The notes below the pieces were generated by a model, which did not search any database, was not told where the DNA came from, and saw nothing but the letters and a program-made list of their open reading frames with translations. Of a stretch of DNA of 64,000 nucleotides, positions 35,897 through 46,134 are shown one piece after another. The position numbers and the translations under genes are program-made. Source of the DNA: an uncultured Cohaesibacter sp. (GTDB lineage: Bacteria > Pseudomonadota > Alphaproteobacteria > Rhizobiales > Cohaesibacteraceae); NCBI RefSeq assembly GCF_963666525.1, contig NZ_OY762905.1:1780001-1844000 (forward strand), read 5' to 3'. The first letter of the stretch is position 1. Each line of letters opens with the position of its first letter.

Positions 35897-36721
35897 GGGC
35901 CTGGCATTAGCCTATCTCTGAGCCAAGTGCACCAGGCATCGGCTCAGTCGTTGTCATCGTCGCAGCAGGAAGATCGCTGCCAGTTCATATGGACGTCAGA
36001 TAAGCGTCCGAAGGCCGCAGTGCAACAGCAAAGCCATGCACCATCGACCCGGCTTTCATCTTTGCAGCAAATCGCGACTTTGCGCAACGGTCAACCGATC
36101 CGAACCGGATCAAGCCGTGGTTACCGGCCAAAGACTGAAGGCCGCCGCGAAATTAAGAATTAGAACGAGTCTGGAACGAATCATGGCCGAATCGCTGACT
36201 CCGACAGATTCCTATTTTGTTCTTGGAAGATATGGATGACAATCCCATTACACCCACCAAATATTGTTACGCTGTGGAACACCGCCCAAAAGCGTCGACG
36301 AAAGGATGGCGGGCTTCATCCGTCAAATTTAAATAAGACGAACCAAAATGAAACAAATGCCCATTTTCAATGTGTTAAGGAACTGCCCCGCGTCCCCGCC
36401 TTCAAATTAACCTTTTGAACGCAGCCGGAACAAAATCAGCACGAATCGCTGATAGCAGATTGTTCCCACTATGTTCCATCAAAATATATGAAGATTATCC
36501 ACGGCCCCACCATATCTAGAGCCTGTCCGGATGGCGATCGGAAGCCTCCCGGTCTTTGAGAGCTTCAACGTTAAGCCTCTTTCCCAAAATGGGACAAACC
36601 ACACAAAAACCGCCAACCAGCAGGCCAACCACCGCGTTAATGGAACCGGCAAGCTATAGGTCGCAGCGGCTCGCGGCATCACCTGCATTGCCGCAGGCGA
36701 TCCTGAAAGCAGGCAACAAAA
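35897..36721. other. 825-bp intergenic region without a recognised gene
   Basis: Between the helicase start and the DUF3108 terminator. It includes AT-rich tracts (36230-36480), but no open frame with convincing codon use, no tRNA and no large repeat. It probably contains the helicase promoter. The size is unusual for this gene-dense window. Confidence 0.4.
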
Positions 36722-36741
36722 AAGGGGCCCGAAGGCCCCTT
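36722..36741 (-). terminator. Terminator of the DUF3108 gene
   Basis: Eight-bp stem AAGGGGCC/GGCCCCTT with a UUCG tetraloop on the minus strand, followed by T-rich sequence (TTTTGTT), 31 bp after the stop. Confidence 0.88.
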
Positions 36742-36772
36742 GCCGCCAATCAACACATCGTGCCGATGACAA

Positions 36773-37636
36773 TTATTTGATGGAGAGTTCCCGCGCGGTC
36801 AAAACCATCCGCCCGACCATGGTGCCGATCTGCAGGCGATAGACAGCAACCACAGGCTCATCGCCGACCGGCACGAACCAGGCCTCCAGATCCTTGTTGT
36901 CTTCCATGAACTGGGTACTCTTCTTGTTGGGGCGATGCCCTGCAACAAATCGGATGCGTGCCCCACAGACCGTCGCCGGCCCGGAGTAGCTGTTCGCCCC
37001 GGAAGTCTTGACGTCTTCGGTCCCCTTGTAGAAAAGCTCTATGTTATAGCGCCAGCGGCCATCGAACATTCTGACGGTGCGGTCGCAGACCGCCTTGCCA
37101 ACCCGGTCCTTGTTGGATGGAACAGAGATCAGCAGACTGGAGAGCGGATCAACAATCCCGCGGGTGTGAACCTTGCGCAGCGGAATCCGGTCCGAATGCT
37201 GTGACAGCGGTGGAGAAGCCGAGAAATCACTGACATTGCCAGAGCGCATTGCGATCTGGACAACATTGTGAATCTTGTCTTCCTTGGAATTGAGGGCATA
37301 CATCGACGGCAGCATGCGATCGCCGCTGAAGGAGCCCTTGCTGACGGCCCGCCCCTTGCTGTCGATGAACAGCCGCGAGATGCCCGATGTTTTGGCAAAG
37401 GCATCAATCGAATAATTGTGCCCCGAGACGGAGGCACTCACGGTGCCCGACCCGACGGGGATCCCGGCGACGGTGATACCGAAATTCGCCTCGATGTCGG
37501 TTGCCTGTGCCTGTGGAGCGAGGGACAGAAATCCCAAGGCAGCACCCAACGCAGCCGAGCGCAGCGGCCCGGACCGACGCCCGCCAGAAAGCGGACCACT
37601 TTTCCTATGTGAGGTCATGCACATCCAATCAAGCAT
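36773..37636 (-). CDS. DUF3108 domain-containing exported protein
   Basis: 287 aa with an N-terminal Arg-rich stretch and signal peptide (hydrophobic core about 27-43, cleavage near AQAT at 45). The remainder is the DUF3108 beta-rich domain: opening FGITVAGIPVGSGTV, central GRAVSKGSFSG, and the family LYKGTEDVKT-like and RIRFVAGHRP segments. Periplasmic; function unknown. It lies near rpmB as in other Hyphomicrobiales but on the opposite strand. GGGGA precedes the first ATG; two further ATGs follow within seven codons. Confidence 0.85.
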   Translation of the reverse strand: MLDWMCMTSHRKSGPLSGGRRSGPLRSAALGAALGFLSLAPQAQATDIEANFGITVAGIPVGSGTVSASVSGHNYSIDAFAKTSGISRLFIDSKGRAVSKGSFSGDRMLPSMYALNSKEDKIHNVVQIAMRSGNVSDFSASPPLSQHSDRIPLRKVHTRGIVDPLSSLLISVPSNKDRVGKAVCDRTVRMFDGRWRYNIELFYKGTEDVKTSGANSYSGPATVCGARIRFVAGHRPNKKSTQFMEDNKDLEAWFVPVGDEPVVAVYRLQIGTMVGRMVLTARELSIK

Positions 37637-38148
37637 GGTTTTTCCCCAAACGCCCCAAAATCAAAAGCAAACTGCCCTGTTGAACCAATCGTCCCCGGCA
37701 CCAGCGAACAGATCCTGCTGTCGGGCCTGCCATTTTCCCCTGTGAATAGGGAGGGATGCAGGTTCCCTGCTGTCGAAGATCGTTTCCATACTCTTGCTGA
37801 ATATGGTTAACAAATTGCGATAGCCCTCCATATAACCATTCGATGGATGCAAATTGAAGCAATTTTGCAACGATACGGCTCCACTGCCGAAATTCAGGCA
37901 GTGATGACTGACTGAAAAAACCCCGGACAAGTCTTGCAAAAAGCATGGAGAGAGGCAGGATTATCCGGAAAATGAGTCAGAATCTTGAAAAGATGACGCG
38001 AAAGCTCCCGGAAATGCTTGACGAGCGTCGCAAGGATCACTATACCGGGGCGACTTTCCGCCGGATTGCTTCAGGGCAATACGGCTGAACACAGAACAGA
38101 AAATGAGCGGGCGCCATTGGCGTCCTAATAATTTGTGAGGGATTTTCC
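37637..38148. other. 512-bp gap between DUF3108 and rpmB
   Basis: Divergent intergenic region, AT-rich near 37780-37860; must hold promoters for both genes. No leader structure typical of ribosomal-protein autoregulation was identified by eye. Confidence 0.4.
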
Positions 38149-38439
38149 ATGGCACGTCGCTGTGAACTGACCGGCAAAGGCGTTCAGTCCGGTAACAATG
38201 TCAGCCACGCAAAAAACAGAACCCGCCGTCGCTTTCTGCCAAACCTGGTGAATGTGACTCTGCTGAGCGAAACCCTCGGCACTGGTTTCAAGATGCGCGT
38301 CAGCGCTCACGCTTTGCGTTCTGTTGAACATCGTGGCGGCCTTGATGCCTTCTTGGCCAAAGCCAAAGAAGCAGATCTGTCAGACAATGCTCTGCTGATC
38401 AAACGCAAAATTGAAAAAGCTCAGGTTGCTGCATCCTAA
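38149..38439 (+). CDS. rpmB: 50S ribosomal protein L28
   Basis: 96 aa basic protein; [29 protein letters not shown] is the L28 N-terminal signature. It has a single Cys (C5) and not the four-Cys zinc form, so it is the C-minus type. The alphaproteobacterial length is longer than the ~78-aa E. coli protein because of the C-terminal helix. Monocistronic, with a terminator 46 bp downstream. Confidence 0.98.
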   Translation: MARRCELTGKGVQSGNNVSHAKNRTRRRFLPNLVNVTLLSETLGTGFKMRVSAHALRSVEHRGGLDAFLAKAKEADLSDNALLIKRKIEKAQVAAS

Positions 38440-38484
38440 TGCAGCTTCGGTTCTGACCGAAAACCTTGCTTGATCGTCTTGAAG

Positions 38485-38508
38485 CAGCGCCTCTTTTGGC
38501 GCTGTTTT
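38485..38508 (+). terminator. rpmB terminator
   Basis: Stem CAGCGCC/GGCGCTG with a 6-nt loop followed by TTTTCAT. Confidence 0.88.
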
Positions 38509-38568
38509 CATATTAACGCTGCTTTGGGCTATTCTCCCATCCGCGGCAAACATGAAGGAGGGTGACAT

Positions 38569-39204
38569 ATGGTTGCTACTCGTAAAACCCTTGGCCTTGC
38601 AGTGCTGGCCATGGTCGGCGTCGTTGCGGCGTCCAATTATCTGGTTCAGTTTCCGTTTGAACCGTTCGGCCTTCAGGATCTTCTGACCTGGGGCGCCTTT
38701 ACCTATCCCATGGCATTTCTGGTTACCGACCTGACCAACCGCAAGTGCGGCCCCAAGAATGCGCGCATCGTCGTCGCAGCAGGCTTCGCCATCGCCGTTC
38801 TGATCTCGATCTGGCTGTCCACACCACGGATCGCCATCGCGTCCGGCTCAGCCTTCCTGGTAGCCCAGCTGCTCGACATCACGGTCTTCAACCGTCTGCG
38901 GCGCAACAGCTGGTGGAAAGCACCTCTGGCGTCCAGTTTCTTTGGCTCGGTTCTGGATACGGTCATTTTCTTCGGTATCAGCTTTGCTGCGTCCTTTGCC
39001 TTTATTGACTCAGGCTTTGGCATGTCGTCCGACCTGTTCCCGACGGAAAGCGCTTCGCTGCTCAGCCTTGGCATCATCGATGCACCGCGCTGGGTCAGTT
39101 GGGCCATCGTCGACTATTCCTGCAAGATGTTTGTTGCCCTGCTGATGCTGGCCCCTTACCGGGCCCTGCTCAGCCGCCAGGATGCTCTGGTCATGCCAGC
39201 CTGA
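38569..39204 (+). CDS. Queuosine precursor transporter (VUT/YhhQ family)
   Basis: 211 aa inner-membrane protein with about 6 helices of the VUT/ECF-like family. The TWGAFTYPMAFLVTDLTNRK block (about residues 40-59) contains the conserved D-L-x-N-x-x-G-like substrate region, and FGSVLDTVIFF near 126-136 is another family hallmark. YhhQ imports 7-cyano- and 7-aminomethyl-7-deazaguanine for tRNA queuosine. GAAGGAGG precedes the ATG. Its own terminator lies at 39244-39275. Confidence 0.92.
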   Translation: MVATRKTLGLAVLAMVGVVAASNYLVQFPFEPFGLQDLLTWGAFTYPMAFLVTDLTNRKCGPKNARIVVAAGFAIAVLISIWLSTPRIAIASGSAFLVAQLLDITVFNRLRRNSWWKAPLASSFFGSVLDTVIFFGISFAASFAFIDSGFGMSSDLFPTESASLLSLGIIDAPRWVSWAIVDYSCKMFVALLMLAPYRALLSRQDALVMPA

Positions 39205-39243
39205 AAGGCGCGCCCATCCGACATCTGGGAAAACGAATAGAGC

Positions 39244-39275
39244 AAGGCCGGTCTGAATATCAGCCCGGCCTTTTT
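39244..39275 (+). terminator. Terminator of the YhhQ-family gene
   Basis: Stem AAGGCCGG/CCGGCCTT with a 13-nt loop and a TTTTT tail. Confidence 0.85.
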
Positions 39276-39343
39276 GCTGTCTTCCTTCACTGCCTTCTTT
39301 TGTGATCCGGCGACAAGCCCGACCAGCCTTTCCGCCCTCTCGC

Positions 39344-40402
39344 CTACCGGTCGGCAGGCAGGCGGAATTGCAGCAACAGCGTATTCTGGATGAAGTTGAA
39401 ATTGTCGTCGGAAATCAGACTGATCAGACTGGAGCCATCCGGCTGAGGCTGAATATCCAGCCCCTCCATATTGTCGATGGCATCACTGAGATCAGCCCGG
39501 AACAGCAGGTCGGCATTCTGGATGATTCCGGGTTTGAAATCCTCGACCTTCACCCGGCGGATCTGCACCACCAGCCCGCCGAGAAGCGAGAAATTCCGCT
39601 CCAGAATGACAAGATCTCCACGCGCCGTGAAAGCTGCGTCACTCACCATCAACCCATCGGACTGCGGCAGCCGGAAGGCTTCGCTGCGCCCGTCCCTGGC
39701 AATCCATCCCAGCACTTCGCCGTTGACTGGCTGTTCGGAAAGCAGCGCAAAACCGCCACCATAAGGGTTCGTGTCCGGAATGGTGGCAATGGCCTCAAGC
39801 CCGCGGTTCCCCCGATTGGCAGCATCAATGGAAGCATCAAGTGGCACTCGCTCGGCAATGCGCACCGGCTTGTTCTCCTCAAGTGCATAGCAAACCACGC
39901 GCGTGTCGCCCTCAAAGCTCACGCAGGCCTTGCCATCGCGCATGGCAAGCCCTTCGGCATCCCGTCGCCACTGCGCCATCTCAGGCCCTATACCCGGCAG
40001 GCTGCGCATAGAGCCATCCAGCACACCGGTCGGCTTGCCACCTTGCCGTTGAAGACTGGCAGACAGAGCCGTACCCCGGTCACTGATAGCCAGAAAGCGG
40101 CTCTCATCGAGAAACACCAACCCGGAAAAGCCGCCAAAGGCCTCTGCATCGCTGCTGAGTTTAAGGCCGCCGACCCAGTCGAGCTTGCCATAGGTCGCCT
40201 TGCCCGAACCCAGCCGCCCAAGCGAAGGGATGACCTCGGCAAAGACATCAATCGGCAGCGATCGCGGTGGGGACTTGGGCAGCGTGGCCAACGGGTCGGC
40301 CCGGCCAGAGATGAACAGGGCAGCTGCCAATAGCACAAAAAAGGAAAAGCAGACTGTCAGAAGCAGCCTGCCCATCCGTCGGCGCACCTGTCGCTGAGCC
40401 AT
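39344..40402 (-). CDS. Esterase-like activity of phytase family protein
   Basis: 352 aa with an N-terminal membrane or signal segment (about residues 12-32). The rest is a PF13449-type beta-propeller: FGGFSGLVFLDESRFLAISDRG (about 89-110), RDAEGLAMRDGK (about 146-157), and NMEGLDIQPQPDG near the end. Members are exported proteins of uncertain enzymatic role. It starts 3 bp after the cobT stop, so it is translationally linked to the cobS-cobT operon, as in other Hyphomicrobiales. No link to cobalamin is established. Confidence 0.9.
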   Translation of the reverse strand: MAQRQVRRRMGRLLLTVCFSFFVLLAAALFISGRADPLATLPKSPPRSLPIDVFAEVIPSLGRLGSGKATYGKLDWVGGLKLSSDAEAFGGFSGLVFLDESRFLAISDRGTALSASLQRQGGKPTGVLDGSMRSLPGIGPEMAQWRRDAEGLAMRDGKACVSFEGDTRVVCYALEENKPVRIAERVPLDASIDAANRGNRGLEAIATIPDTNPYGGGFALLSEQPVNGEVLGWIARDGRSEAFRLPQSDGLMVSDAAFTARGDLVILERNFSLLGGLVVQIRRVKVEDFKPGIIQNADLLFRADLSDAIDNMEGLDIQPQPDGSSLISLISDDNFNFIQNTLLLQFRLPADR

Positions 40403-40404
40403 GC

Positions 40405-42297
40405 TTACCGCTTCCGAAGACGGCGGGACATGACATGCGGCTCTCTGGCAGCATTTTCATCAAACAGCTCGGCCAGCTTCTCGGTCATGGCACCGCCAAG
40501 CTCCTCGGCATCAATGATCGTCAGGGCGCGCTTGTAGTAGCGGGTGACGTCATGGCCGATACCGATGGCCAGCAGATTGACCGGAGAGCGGTTCTCGATT
40601 TCATCGATCACCTCGCGCAGATGCTTCTCCAGATAGGTACCAGCGTTAACGGACAGGGTGGAGTCATCCACCGGCGCGCCATCGGAGATCATCATCAGGA
40701 TCTTGCGCTGTTCGGGTCGCATCAGCAGGCGCTTGTGTGCCCAATCCAGAGCTTCGCCGTCGATATTCTCCTTGAGCAACCCCTCCCGCATCATCAGGCC
40801 GAGATTGCGCCGCGAACGACGCCATGGGCTGTCGGCCGATTTGTAAATGATGTGCCTGAGGTCGTTGAGGCGCCCCGGGTTGGCCGGCTTGTCAGCCTTC
40901 AGCCATGCCTCGCGCGACTGTCCGCCCTTCCAGGCCTTGGTCGTGAAGCCGAGAATCTCGACCTTCACATTGCACCGCTCCAGCGTGCGGGCCAGAATGT
41001 CGGCACAGACAGCGGCGATGGAAATCGGACGACCGCGCATGGAGCCGGAGTTGTCCAGCAGCAGCGTTACGACCGTATCACGGAATTCGGTATCCTGCTC
41101 CCATTTGAAGGAGAGCGGACGCATCGGGTCGGTAACGACACGGGTCAAACGCGCCGTATCGAGCATCCCTTCTTCCAGGTCGAAGTCCCAGCCGCGATTC
41201 TGCTGGGCCAGCAGGCGACGTTGCAGACGGTTGGCCAGACGCGCCACTACCTGATGCATGTTCTGCAACTGCTTGTCGAGATGACCGCGCAAGCGGTCCA
41301 GTTCCGCCTGTTCGCAAAGCTCTTCAGCGTGAATCACCTCGTCATAGGCATGGGTGAACACCCGATAGCCCTTGTCCGGCTCGTTCCGTCCGTGCTCGGG
41401 CGGCATGATGGAATCACCAGCGTCATCGCCATCCAGATCATCAAACTGATCCATGTCCTGGCTGGACTGCTCGTCAGCCTCCGACTGGCCGCCTTCCAGT
41501 TCATCGGCACCAGCTTCAGTCTGCTGTTGCTGCTGATCACCGTCTTCGGCGTCTTCGGAGCTGTTGTTGCTGTCAGCATCCTCCTCTGCGCCATTCTCGG
41601 TGTCATCCGCATTCTCTTCGCTCTCTTCGACCTCGCCGCCCATGTCGTCGGCCACATCGAGATCAGCCAGCACCCGACGCAGATGACGGGCAAACTTGGC
41701 CTGATCGAGCATGTCGTCGCCCAAAGCATCCAGACTGTCACCGGCGGTCTCTTCCACCCAGCCCCGCCATTGCTCCACCAGATAATGGGCCGAAGCGGGG
41801 ATCGGTGTACCGGTCAGCTTTTCGCGCACCAGCAGGGACAGCACATGGTCGAGCGGTGCTTCTTCCACACGGGTGGAATCGCCACTAACAAAACGGCTGT
41901 AGCGATCTTCGAGCATGGCGTTGAGATTGTTGGCAAGACCGGTCATCTGGCGCGAGCCGATGGCCTCGACGCGAGCCTGCTCGACGGCGTCGAAGACGCT
42001 GCGCGCCCGTGCTCCGTCAGGGGCATGACGAGCATGCACCCGTGGATCATGGCAAGCGACCCGCATGGCCAGACTGTCAGCCTGCCCGCGCAGAATGGCG
42101 GCCTTCTCTTTCGTCAGCGCCCGAGGCGGCTCAGGCAGGCGCGCCTGCCCGTTGACCAGCATCGGCCGGTCTGCCGAAAAATGCACATCCAGTTCGACCG
42201 GCCCGGCGATGGCGCGGAGCGTACCGCTCACCGCCTGCTTGAACCGTTCGTTTGGATCGCCTGACCCGCCCAGTTTCGATGAAGACTTGCTCGACAT
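40405..42297 (-). CDS. cobT: Aerobic cobaltochelatase subunit CobT
   Basis: 630 aa. N-terminal conserved region, a long acidic and Gln-rich linker (about residues 208-302: runs of Glu/Asp and QQQQQ) and a C-terminal von Willebrand A domain (about 400-610; [13 protein letters not shown]). CobT forms the chaperone part of CobNST with the AAA+ subunit CobS and inserts cobalt into hydrogenobyrinic acid a,c-diamide in oxygen-dependent B12 synthesis. The acidic linker is normal for the family. It follows cobS by 50 bp; cobN is not in the window. Confidence 0.95.
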   Translation of the reverse strand: MSSKSSSKLGGSGDPNERFKQAVSGTLRAIAGPVELDVHFSADRPMLVNGQARLPEPPRALTKEKAAILRGQADSLAMRVACHDPRVHARHAPDGARARSVFDAVEQARVEAIGSRQMTGLANNLNAMLEDRYSRFVSGDSTRVEEAPLDHVLSLLVREKLTGTPIPASAHYLVEQWRGWVEETAGDSLDALGDDMLDQAKFARHLRRVLADLDVADDMGGEVEESEENADDTENGAEEDADSNNSSEDAEDGDQQQQQTEAGADELEGGQSEADEQSSQDMDQFDDLDGDDAGDSIMPPEHGRNEPDKGYRVFTHAYDEVIHAEELCEQAELDRLRGHLDKQLQNMHQVVARLANRLQRRLLAQQNRGWDFDLEEGMLDTARLTRVVTDPMRPLSFKWEQDTEFRDTVVTLLLDNSGSMRGRPISIAAVCADILARTLERCNVKVEILGFTTKAWKGGQSREAWLKADKPANPGRLNDLRHIIYKSADSPWRRSRRNLGLMMREGLLKENIDGEALDWAHKRLLMRPEQRKILMMISDGAPVDDSTLSVNAGTYLEKHLREVIDEIENRSPVNLLAIGIGHDVTRYYKRALTIIDAEELGGAMTEKLAELFDENAAREPHVMSRRLRKR

Positions 42298-42347
42298 GCC
42301 TGATTGTTCCCGCTTGTTCCCTCTTGATCGATCTGTGCCCGCAGCCT

Positions 42348-43334
42348 TTAGCTGACGGCAACATTCAGGGAGGATTCAGGCAGCTCTTCGCCGAAGCAAC
42401 GCTGGTAGAATTCGGCCACCAGAGGCTGTTCCAGCTCGTCGCACTTGTTCAGGAACGTCACCCGGAAGGCAAAACCCAGATTACCGAAAATCTCGGCATT
42501 CTCTGCCCACGTGATCACGGAGCGCGGGCTCATGACCGTGGAAAGATCACCGTTCATGAAGGCATTGCGGGTAAGATCGGCGACGCGCACCATCTTGTTG
42601 GCCGTGTCCTTGCCCTCTTCGCCGACCAGCGACTTGACCTTGGCCAGAACGATGTTGACCTCGTTGTCGTGCGGCAGATAGTTGAGCGTGGTGACAATCG
42701 ACCAGCGGTCCATCTGGCCCTGGTTGATCTGCTGCGTACCATGATAGAGCCCGGAGGTATCGCCCAGGCCGACCGTATTGGCCGTTGCGAACAGACGGAA
42801 GGCAGGATGCGGACGAATGACGCGGTTCTGGTCCAGAAGGGTCAGACGACCGGCCACTTCCAGCACGCGCTGAATGACGAACATCACGTCAGGACGACCG
42901 GCATCATATTCGTCGAACACCAGCGCCACATTGTTCTGCAGCGCCCAAGGCAGAATGCCGTCGCGGAATTCGGTGACCTGCTTGCCATCCTTGAGGACAA
43001 TGGCGTCCTTGCCGATCAGGTCGATACGGGAAATGTGGCTATCGAGGTTGACGCGAACACAAGGCCAGTTGAGGCGTGCGGCGACCTGCTCGATGTGGGA
43101 CGACTTGCCCGTGCCATGATAGCCGGAAATCATCACGCGGCGGTTATGGGCAAAGCCTGCAAGAATCGCCAGCGTGGTCTCCCGGTCAAACAGATAGTCG
43201 GGATCAAAATCAGGCACATGATCGCTTTTTTCGCGGAAGGCAGGAACCATCAGATCGATATCGATGCCAAACACATCACGCACAGACACCTCGGTATCCG
43301 GCAAATTGGAAATCTCGTTGCTCATATCATTCAT
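42348..43334 (-). CDS. cobS: Aerobic cobaltochelatase subunit CobS
   Basis: 328 aa AAA+ ATPase. Walker [14 protein letters not shown] near residue 72, Walker [15 protein letters not shown] near 133, and sensor [10 protein letters not shown] near 183; the [17 protein letters not shown] start is typical. It forms the motor ring with CobT. The ATG at 43334 has a weak AGAGCAG upstream; an ATG three codons later (43325) is also possible. The TTG-initiated extension to 43412 is not supported. Confidence 0.93.
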   Translation of the reverse strand: MNDMSNEISNLPDTEVSVRDVFGIDIDLMVPAFREKSDHVPDFDPDYLFDRETTLAILAGFAHNRRVMISGYHGTGKSSHIEQVAARLNWPCVRVNLDSHISRIDLIGKDAIVLKDGKQVTEFRDGILPWALQNNVALVFDEYDAGRPDVMFVIQRVLEVAGRLTLLDQNRVIRPHPAFRLFATANTVGLGDTSGLYHGTQQINQGQMDRWSIVTTLNYLPHDNEVNIVLAKVKSLVGEEGKDTANKMVRVADLTRNAFMNGDLSTVMSPRSVITWAENAEIFGNLGFAFRVTFLNKCDELEQPLVAEFYQRCFGEELPESSLNVAVS

Positions 43335-43562
43335 AACACTGCTCTGGATGAGGCCACTCTGGACTGTGGTGTCTGACTTGGAAGGGTTGAGATCGAAACC
43401 GGTCGAGGTCAACGCCTGCAGAGGACCATCTTGAAATGCCTAGCTGTTCAGTTCGGCAACTTAGAACAAACACGACCGAAAAGGAAAGGAAAGATTGCCA
43501 CTTTGCGCCCACCTTGCCAAAAAAAGAGGACAGTGGCGGCAAATGGGGCCCAAACGGGCAAG

Positions 43563-43591
43563 CACCGTCTGGCCACCCGGGCCAGACGGTG
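43563..43591 (-). other. Strong hairpin between dnaJ-like and cobS genes
   Basis: Perfect 12-bp stem CACCGTCTGGCC/GGCCAGACGGTG with a 5-nt loop, 8 bp after the dnaJ-like stop. No T-run follows on the minus strand, so it may be a transcript 3'-end stabiliser or a Rho-linked stop. Confidence 0.55.
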
Positions 43592-43599
43592 AAAGGCGA

Positions 43600-44229
43600 T
43601 CAGCAATAGCCGCCAGCGCGAAGGGTATTGTAGGCAGCAATCACGTCCTGAAGACGTTCCTCGCAGGCCCGATCCCCCTTGTTGAGGTCAGGGTGGTTCT
43701 CTTTAAGCAGCCGCTTGTAGGCGCGCTTGACATCATCTGCCGTCGCCGGCAGCGTCAGCCCGAGCGTGTCAAAGGCTTTTGCCTCCAGCGGGCGCAGCTT
43801 GCGGGTCTGGCCCTGGTGGCGGGAGCGGCGCTTCATCCGTTCGGCGGCACGCTGGGCACGACCGTCGGAGAAACCGGTGGTCTCCCAGCTCTTGCCCATG
43901 GACTCCCCGGCCTGGTCGGTCGCATTGCCCCATGCGTTGACGCCCATCTTCCAGGTCGGACGGTCGCCGGTAGCCGTGCTGGCCTTGGCGGCATCGGCGG
44001 TTTCGTCGTCCATGCCGGTAAAATAGTTGTAGTTTCTGTTGAACTCGCGGGCATGCGTTTCACAGAAGTTATGGAATTCTCGACCACCCGAACCGCGTTT
44101 GGGTGCCTTGCAGCCCCCCTTGCTGTCACACCCAGGCCATTCGCAAGTTTCTTCTTGCTGTTGCTTTTTGCGACGGTCTGCATCAGGCTTGATACGGATA
44201 GAGTCGAACAGTTTCGAGTCAAGGTTCAT
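43600..44229 (-). CDS. J-domain (DnaJ-like) protein
   Basis: 209 aa. The C-terminal 60 residues form a J domain (AFDTLGLTLPATADDVKRAYKRLLKENHPD, with HPD), which stimulates an Hsp70 ATPase. The N-terminal part has a Cys/His cluster (CEWPGCDSKGGCKAP and HNFCETH, about residues 29-60) that looks like a zinc site. This J-at-the-end layout next to cobS and bolA is a conserved Hyphomicrobiales gene. The specific client is unknown. Confidence 0.9.
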   Translation of the reverse strand: MNLDSKLFDSIRIKPDADRRKKQQQEETCEWPGCDSKGGCKAPKRGSGGREFHNFCETHAREFNRNYNYFTGMDDETADAAKASTATGDRPTWKMGVNAWGNATDQAGESMGKSWETTGFSDGRAQRAAERMKRRSRHQGQTRKLRPLEAKAFDTLGLTLPATADDVKRAYKRLLKENHPDLNKGDRACEERLQDVIAAYNTLRAGGYC

Positions 44230-44526
44230 GAACTCAGCTTGTCTCCGGACGCTAGTTTTATCTTGTGTATGATCTATGGAGCAATCTGCGCTGGCGGACC
44301 CTCGCTGAAACGCTCCAAGGCGTTGTTTTGACAGGAAACCCGGAATGAAAGACCAGAGGGCCGTTCAGGAAACCGTCAAGGATGACAGGATCTCAAACTG
44401 TGAGACCTACAATTTGAATCAGAATTCTATTGCGAAACGGGAAAAGAACCCCATTTGCATAAGATCAGACAAAGAGACCCAAATCACCCCATAATCAGGA
44501 AGTGCAACAGTTCACCATTCCCAGCC

Positions 44527-44787
44527 ATGACCGTCAAGCAGAACATTGAGAAAAAATTGAACATCCACCTTCAGCCCACAATGTTAGAGGTGATAGATGA
44601 ATCAGACCTTCACATAGGCCACGAGCATGCTCGTCCTGAAGGGGAAAGCCATTTCAGGGTTCGCGTTGCCAGCCCGCTCTTTGCCAATCTCTCCCGGGTC
44701 CAGGCCCACAGAATGGTGCATGATATTATCAAAGAAGAGCTCGCAGGTCCAATCCATGCTTTGGCTCTGGAAACCATCAGGCCCTGA
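44527..44787 (+). CDS. bolA: BolA-family protein
   Basis: 86 aa BolA-like protein with the class-II KH-like fold: VIDESDLHIGHEHARPEGESHFRV (about 22-45) and the NLSRVQAHRMVHDIIKEEL helix (about 53-71) with a conserved His. BolA proteins work with monothiol glutaredoxins in [2Fe-2S] handling. ATG at 44527 matches family length; the open frame upstream to 44455 is not needed. It is divergent from the dnaJ-like gene. Confidence 0.93.
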   Translation: MTVKQNIEKKLNIHLQPTMLEVIDESDLHIGHEHARPEGESHFRVRVASPLFANLSRVQAHRMVHDIIKEELAGPIHALALETIRP

Positions 44788-44797
44788 CAAGGCCGAA

Positions 44798-44861
44798 AGG
44801 CCCCGCCCGGGGCCTGTCAGCATCAGCATCCGTCCGCATCGGGATCACCGAAAGTGATCCC
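44798..44861. terminator. Two hairpins between convergent bolA and corC
   Basis: AGGCCCC-GCCC-GGGGCCT at 44798-44815 and GGGATCAC-CGAAA-GTGATCCC at 44841-44861. Neither has a T-run, but they fill an 84-bp convergent gap and are likely transcription or RNA-stability barriers. Confidence 0.5.
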
Positions 44862-44871
44862 TCCAGGGCCC

Positions 44872-46134
44872 CTATTGCACCGGCGTTATCCTCAGCGAGG
44901 TGATCCGGTTGCGCTCCTTGCGCAGAACCCGGAAGCGGAAATTGTAGAAGGTAAAGCCCTGACCCGGCTCGGGGATCTGGCGCGCCTCATGAATGACAAG
45001 GCCTGCAATCGTCGTTGCCTCTTCATCCGGAAGTTCCCAGTCCAGCGCCCGGTTGAGGTCACGGATCGGCACGGCCCCATCCACCAGCACCGAGCCGTCC
45101 GGCTCCTTGCGCACGCCCTTGACGTCGATGTCATGCTCGTCGGCAATGTCGCCAACGATCTCCTCGATGATGTCTTCCAGTGTCACCAGCCCCATCACTT
45201 CGCCATACTCGTCCACGACGAGAGCAAAATGGCTCTTGCGCTTCAGGAAAGCATTGAGCTGGGCCTTGAGGCTCGTGGTATCGGGGATGTACCACGGTTC
45301 TGAAGCAACGGCCACCACGTCCAGATCCTTGGCTTCACCCCGCACCTCGGCCAGCGCTCGCAGCACGTCCTTGGCATGCAGGATGCCGATGAAGTTGTCC
45401 TGTTCACCTTGCCAGAGCGGGATGCGGGTATAAGGGCTCTTCAGCACCTGATCGACAATTGATTCCGGGCCATCATCCAGATTGATCGACATGACGTTGG
45501 TCCGGTGGACCATGACGTCCGACACATCGAGCTCGGCAAGGTCAAGCAGGCCGCCAAACCGGTCCCTGTCCGCCTTCACCACGCTGCCTTCCATATGCAG
45601 AAGGTCGACGGCGCCGCGCAATTCGTCTTGCCCGGATTGGGCCAGATTGTCCTTGGCGCTGATGCCAAGCACGGAAATCAGCCGATTGACCAGCCATTCC
45701 ACGGCAGCCATTGCCGGCCCAAACACCTTGGTGAGGACATGCACATAGGGCCCCACCCGCAAGGCAAAACTGTCCGGATCGGAAATTGCCCATGTCTTGG
45801 GGAACACCTCGGCGAAAACCAGCACGACCACGGTCATCACCAGCGTTGCATAGACAACGCCGGTCTGCCCGAACAAATGGATGAACAGACTTGTGGCAAG
45901 AGCGGATGCCAGAATATTGACCAGGTTGTTACCCAGCAACAGCGAACCGATCATCCGCTCCTTGATCTGCAGCAGCTGGTTGACCGCCTGCGCTCCCGGC
46001 TCGCCGTTCTTCTCCTTCTGGTGCATGCGCGCCCGAGACGCCGCCGTCAGCGCCGTCTCCGAACCGGAAAAGAAGCCCGAAAGCAGGATCAGAATCAATA
46101 TAGCCAGCGCAATCAGCCAGAGACCGGTAGCCAT
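44872..46134 (-). CDS. CorC/HlyC-family (DUF21-CBS) membrane protein
   Basis: 420 aa. N-terminal DUF21/CNNM membrane domain (about residues 1-190, with SGFFSGSETALTAASRARM), a pair of CBS domains (about 205-335, e.g. VVDEYGEVMGLVTLEDIIEEIVGDI) and a C-terminal CorC_HlyC domain. The family takes part in magnesium/cobalt efflux or resistance. The annotation 'hemolysin' is historical. Its ATG overlaps the aroB stop by one base, so it is translationally coupled to aroB. Confidence 0.93.
   Translation of the reverse strand: MATGLWLIALAILILILLSGFFSGSETALTAASRARMHQKEKNGEPGAQAVNQLLQIKERMIGSLLLGNNLVNILASALATSLFIHLFGQTGVVYATLVMTVVVLVFAEVFPKTWAISDPDSFALRVGPYVHVLTKVFGPAMAAVEWLVNRLISVLGISAKDNLAQSGQDELRGAVDLLHMEGSVVKADRDRFGGLLDLAELDVSDVMVHRTNVMSINLDDGPESIVDQVLKSPYTRIPLWQGEQDNFIGILHAKDVLRALAEVRGEAKDLDVVAVASEPWYIPDTTSLKAQLNAFLKRKSHFALVVDEYGEVMGLVTLEDIIEEIVGDIADEHDIDVKGVRKEPDGSVLVDGAVPIRDLNRALDWELPDEEATTIAGLVIHEARQIPEPGQGFTFYNFRFRVLRKERNRITSLRITPVQ

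Noticed and set aside
40435-42264. 609-residue plus-strand frame over cobT
   Set aside because: Antisense shadow; hydrophobic run arises from the complement of the acidic CobT linker.
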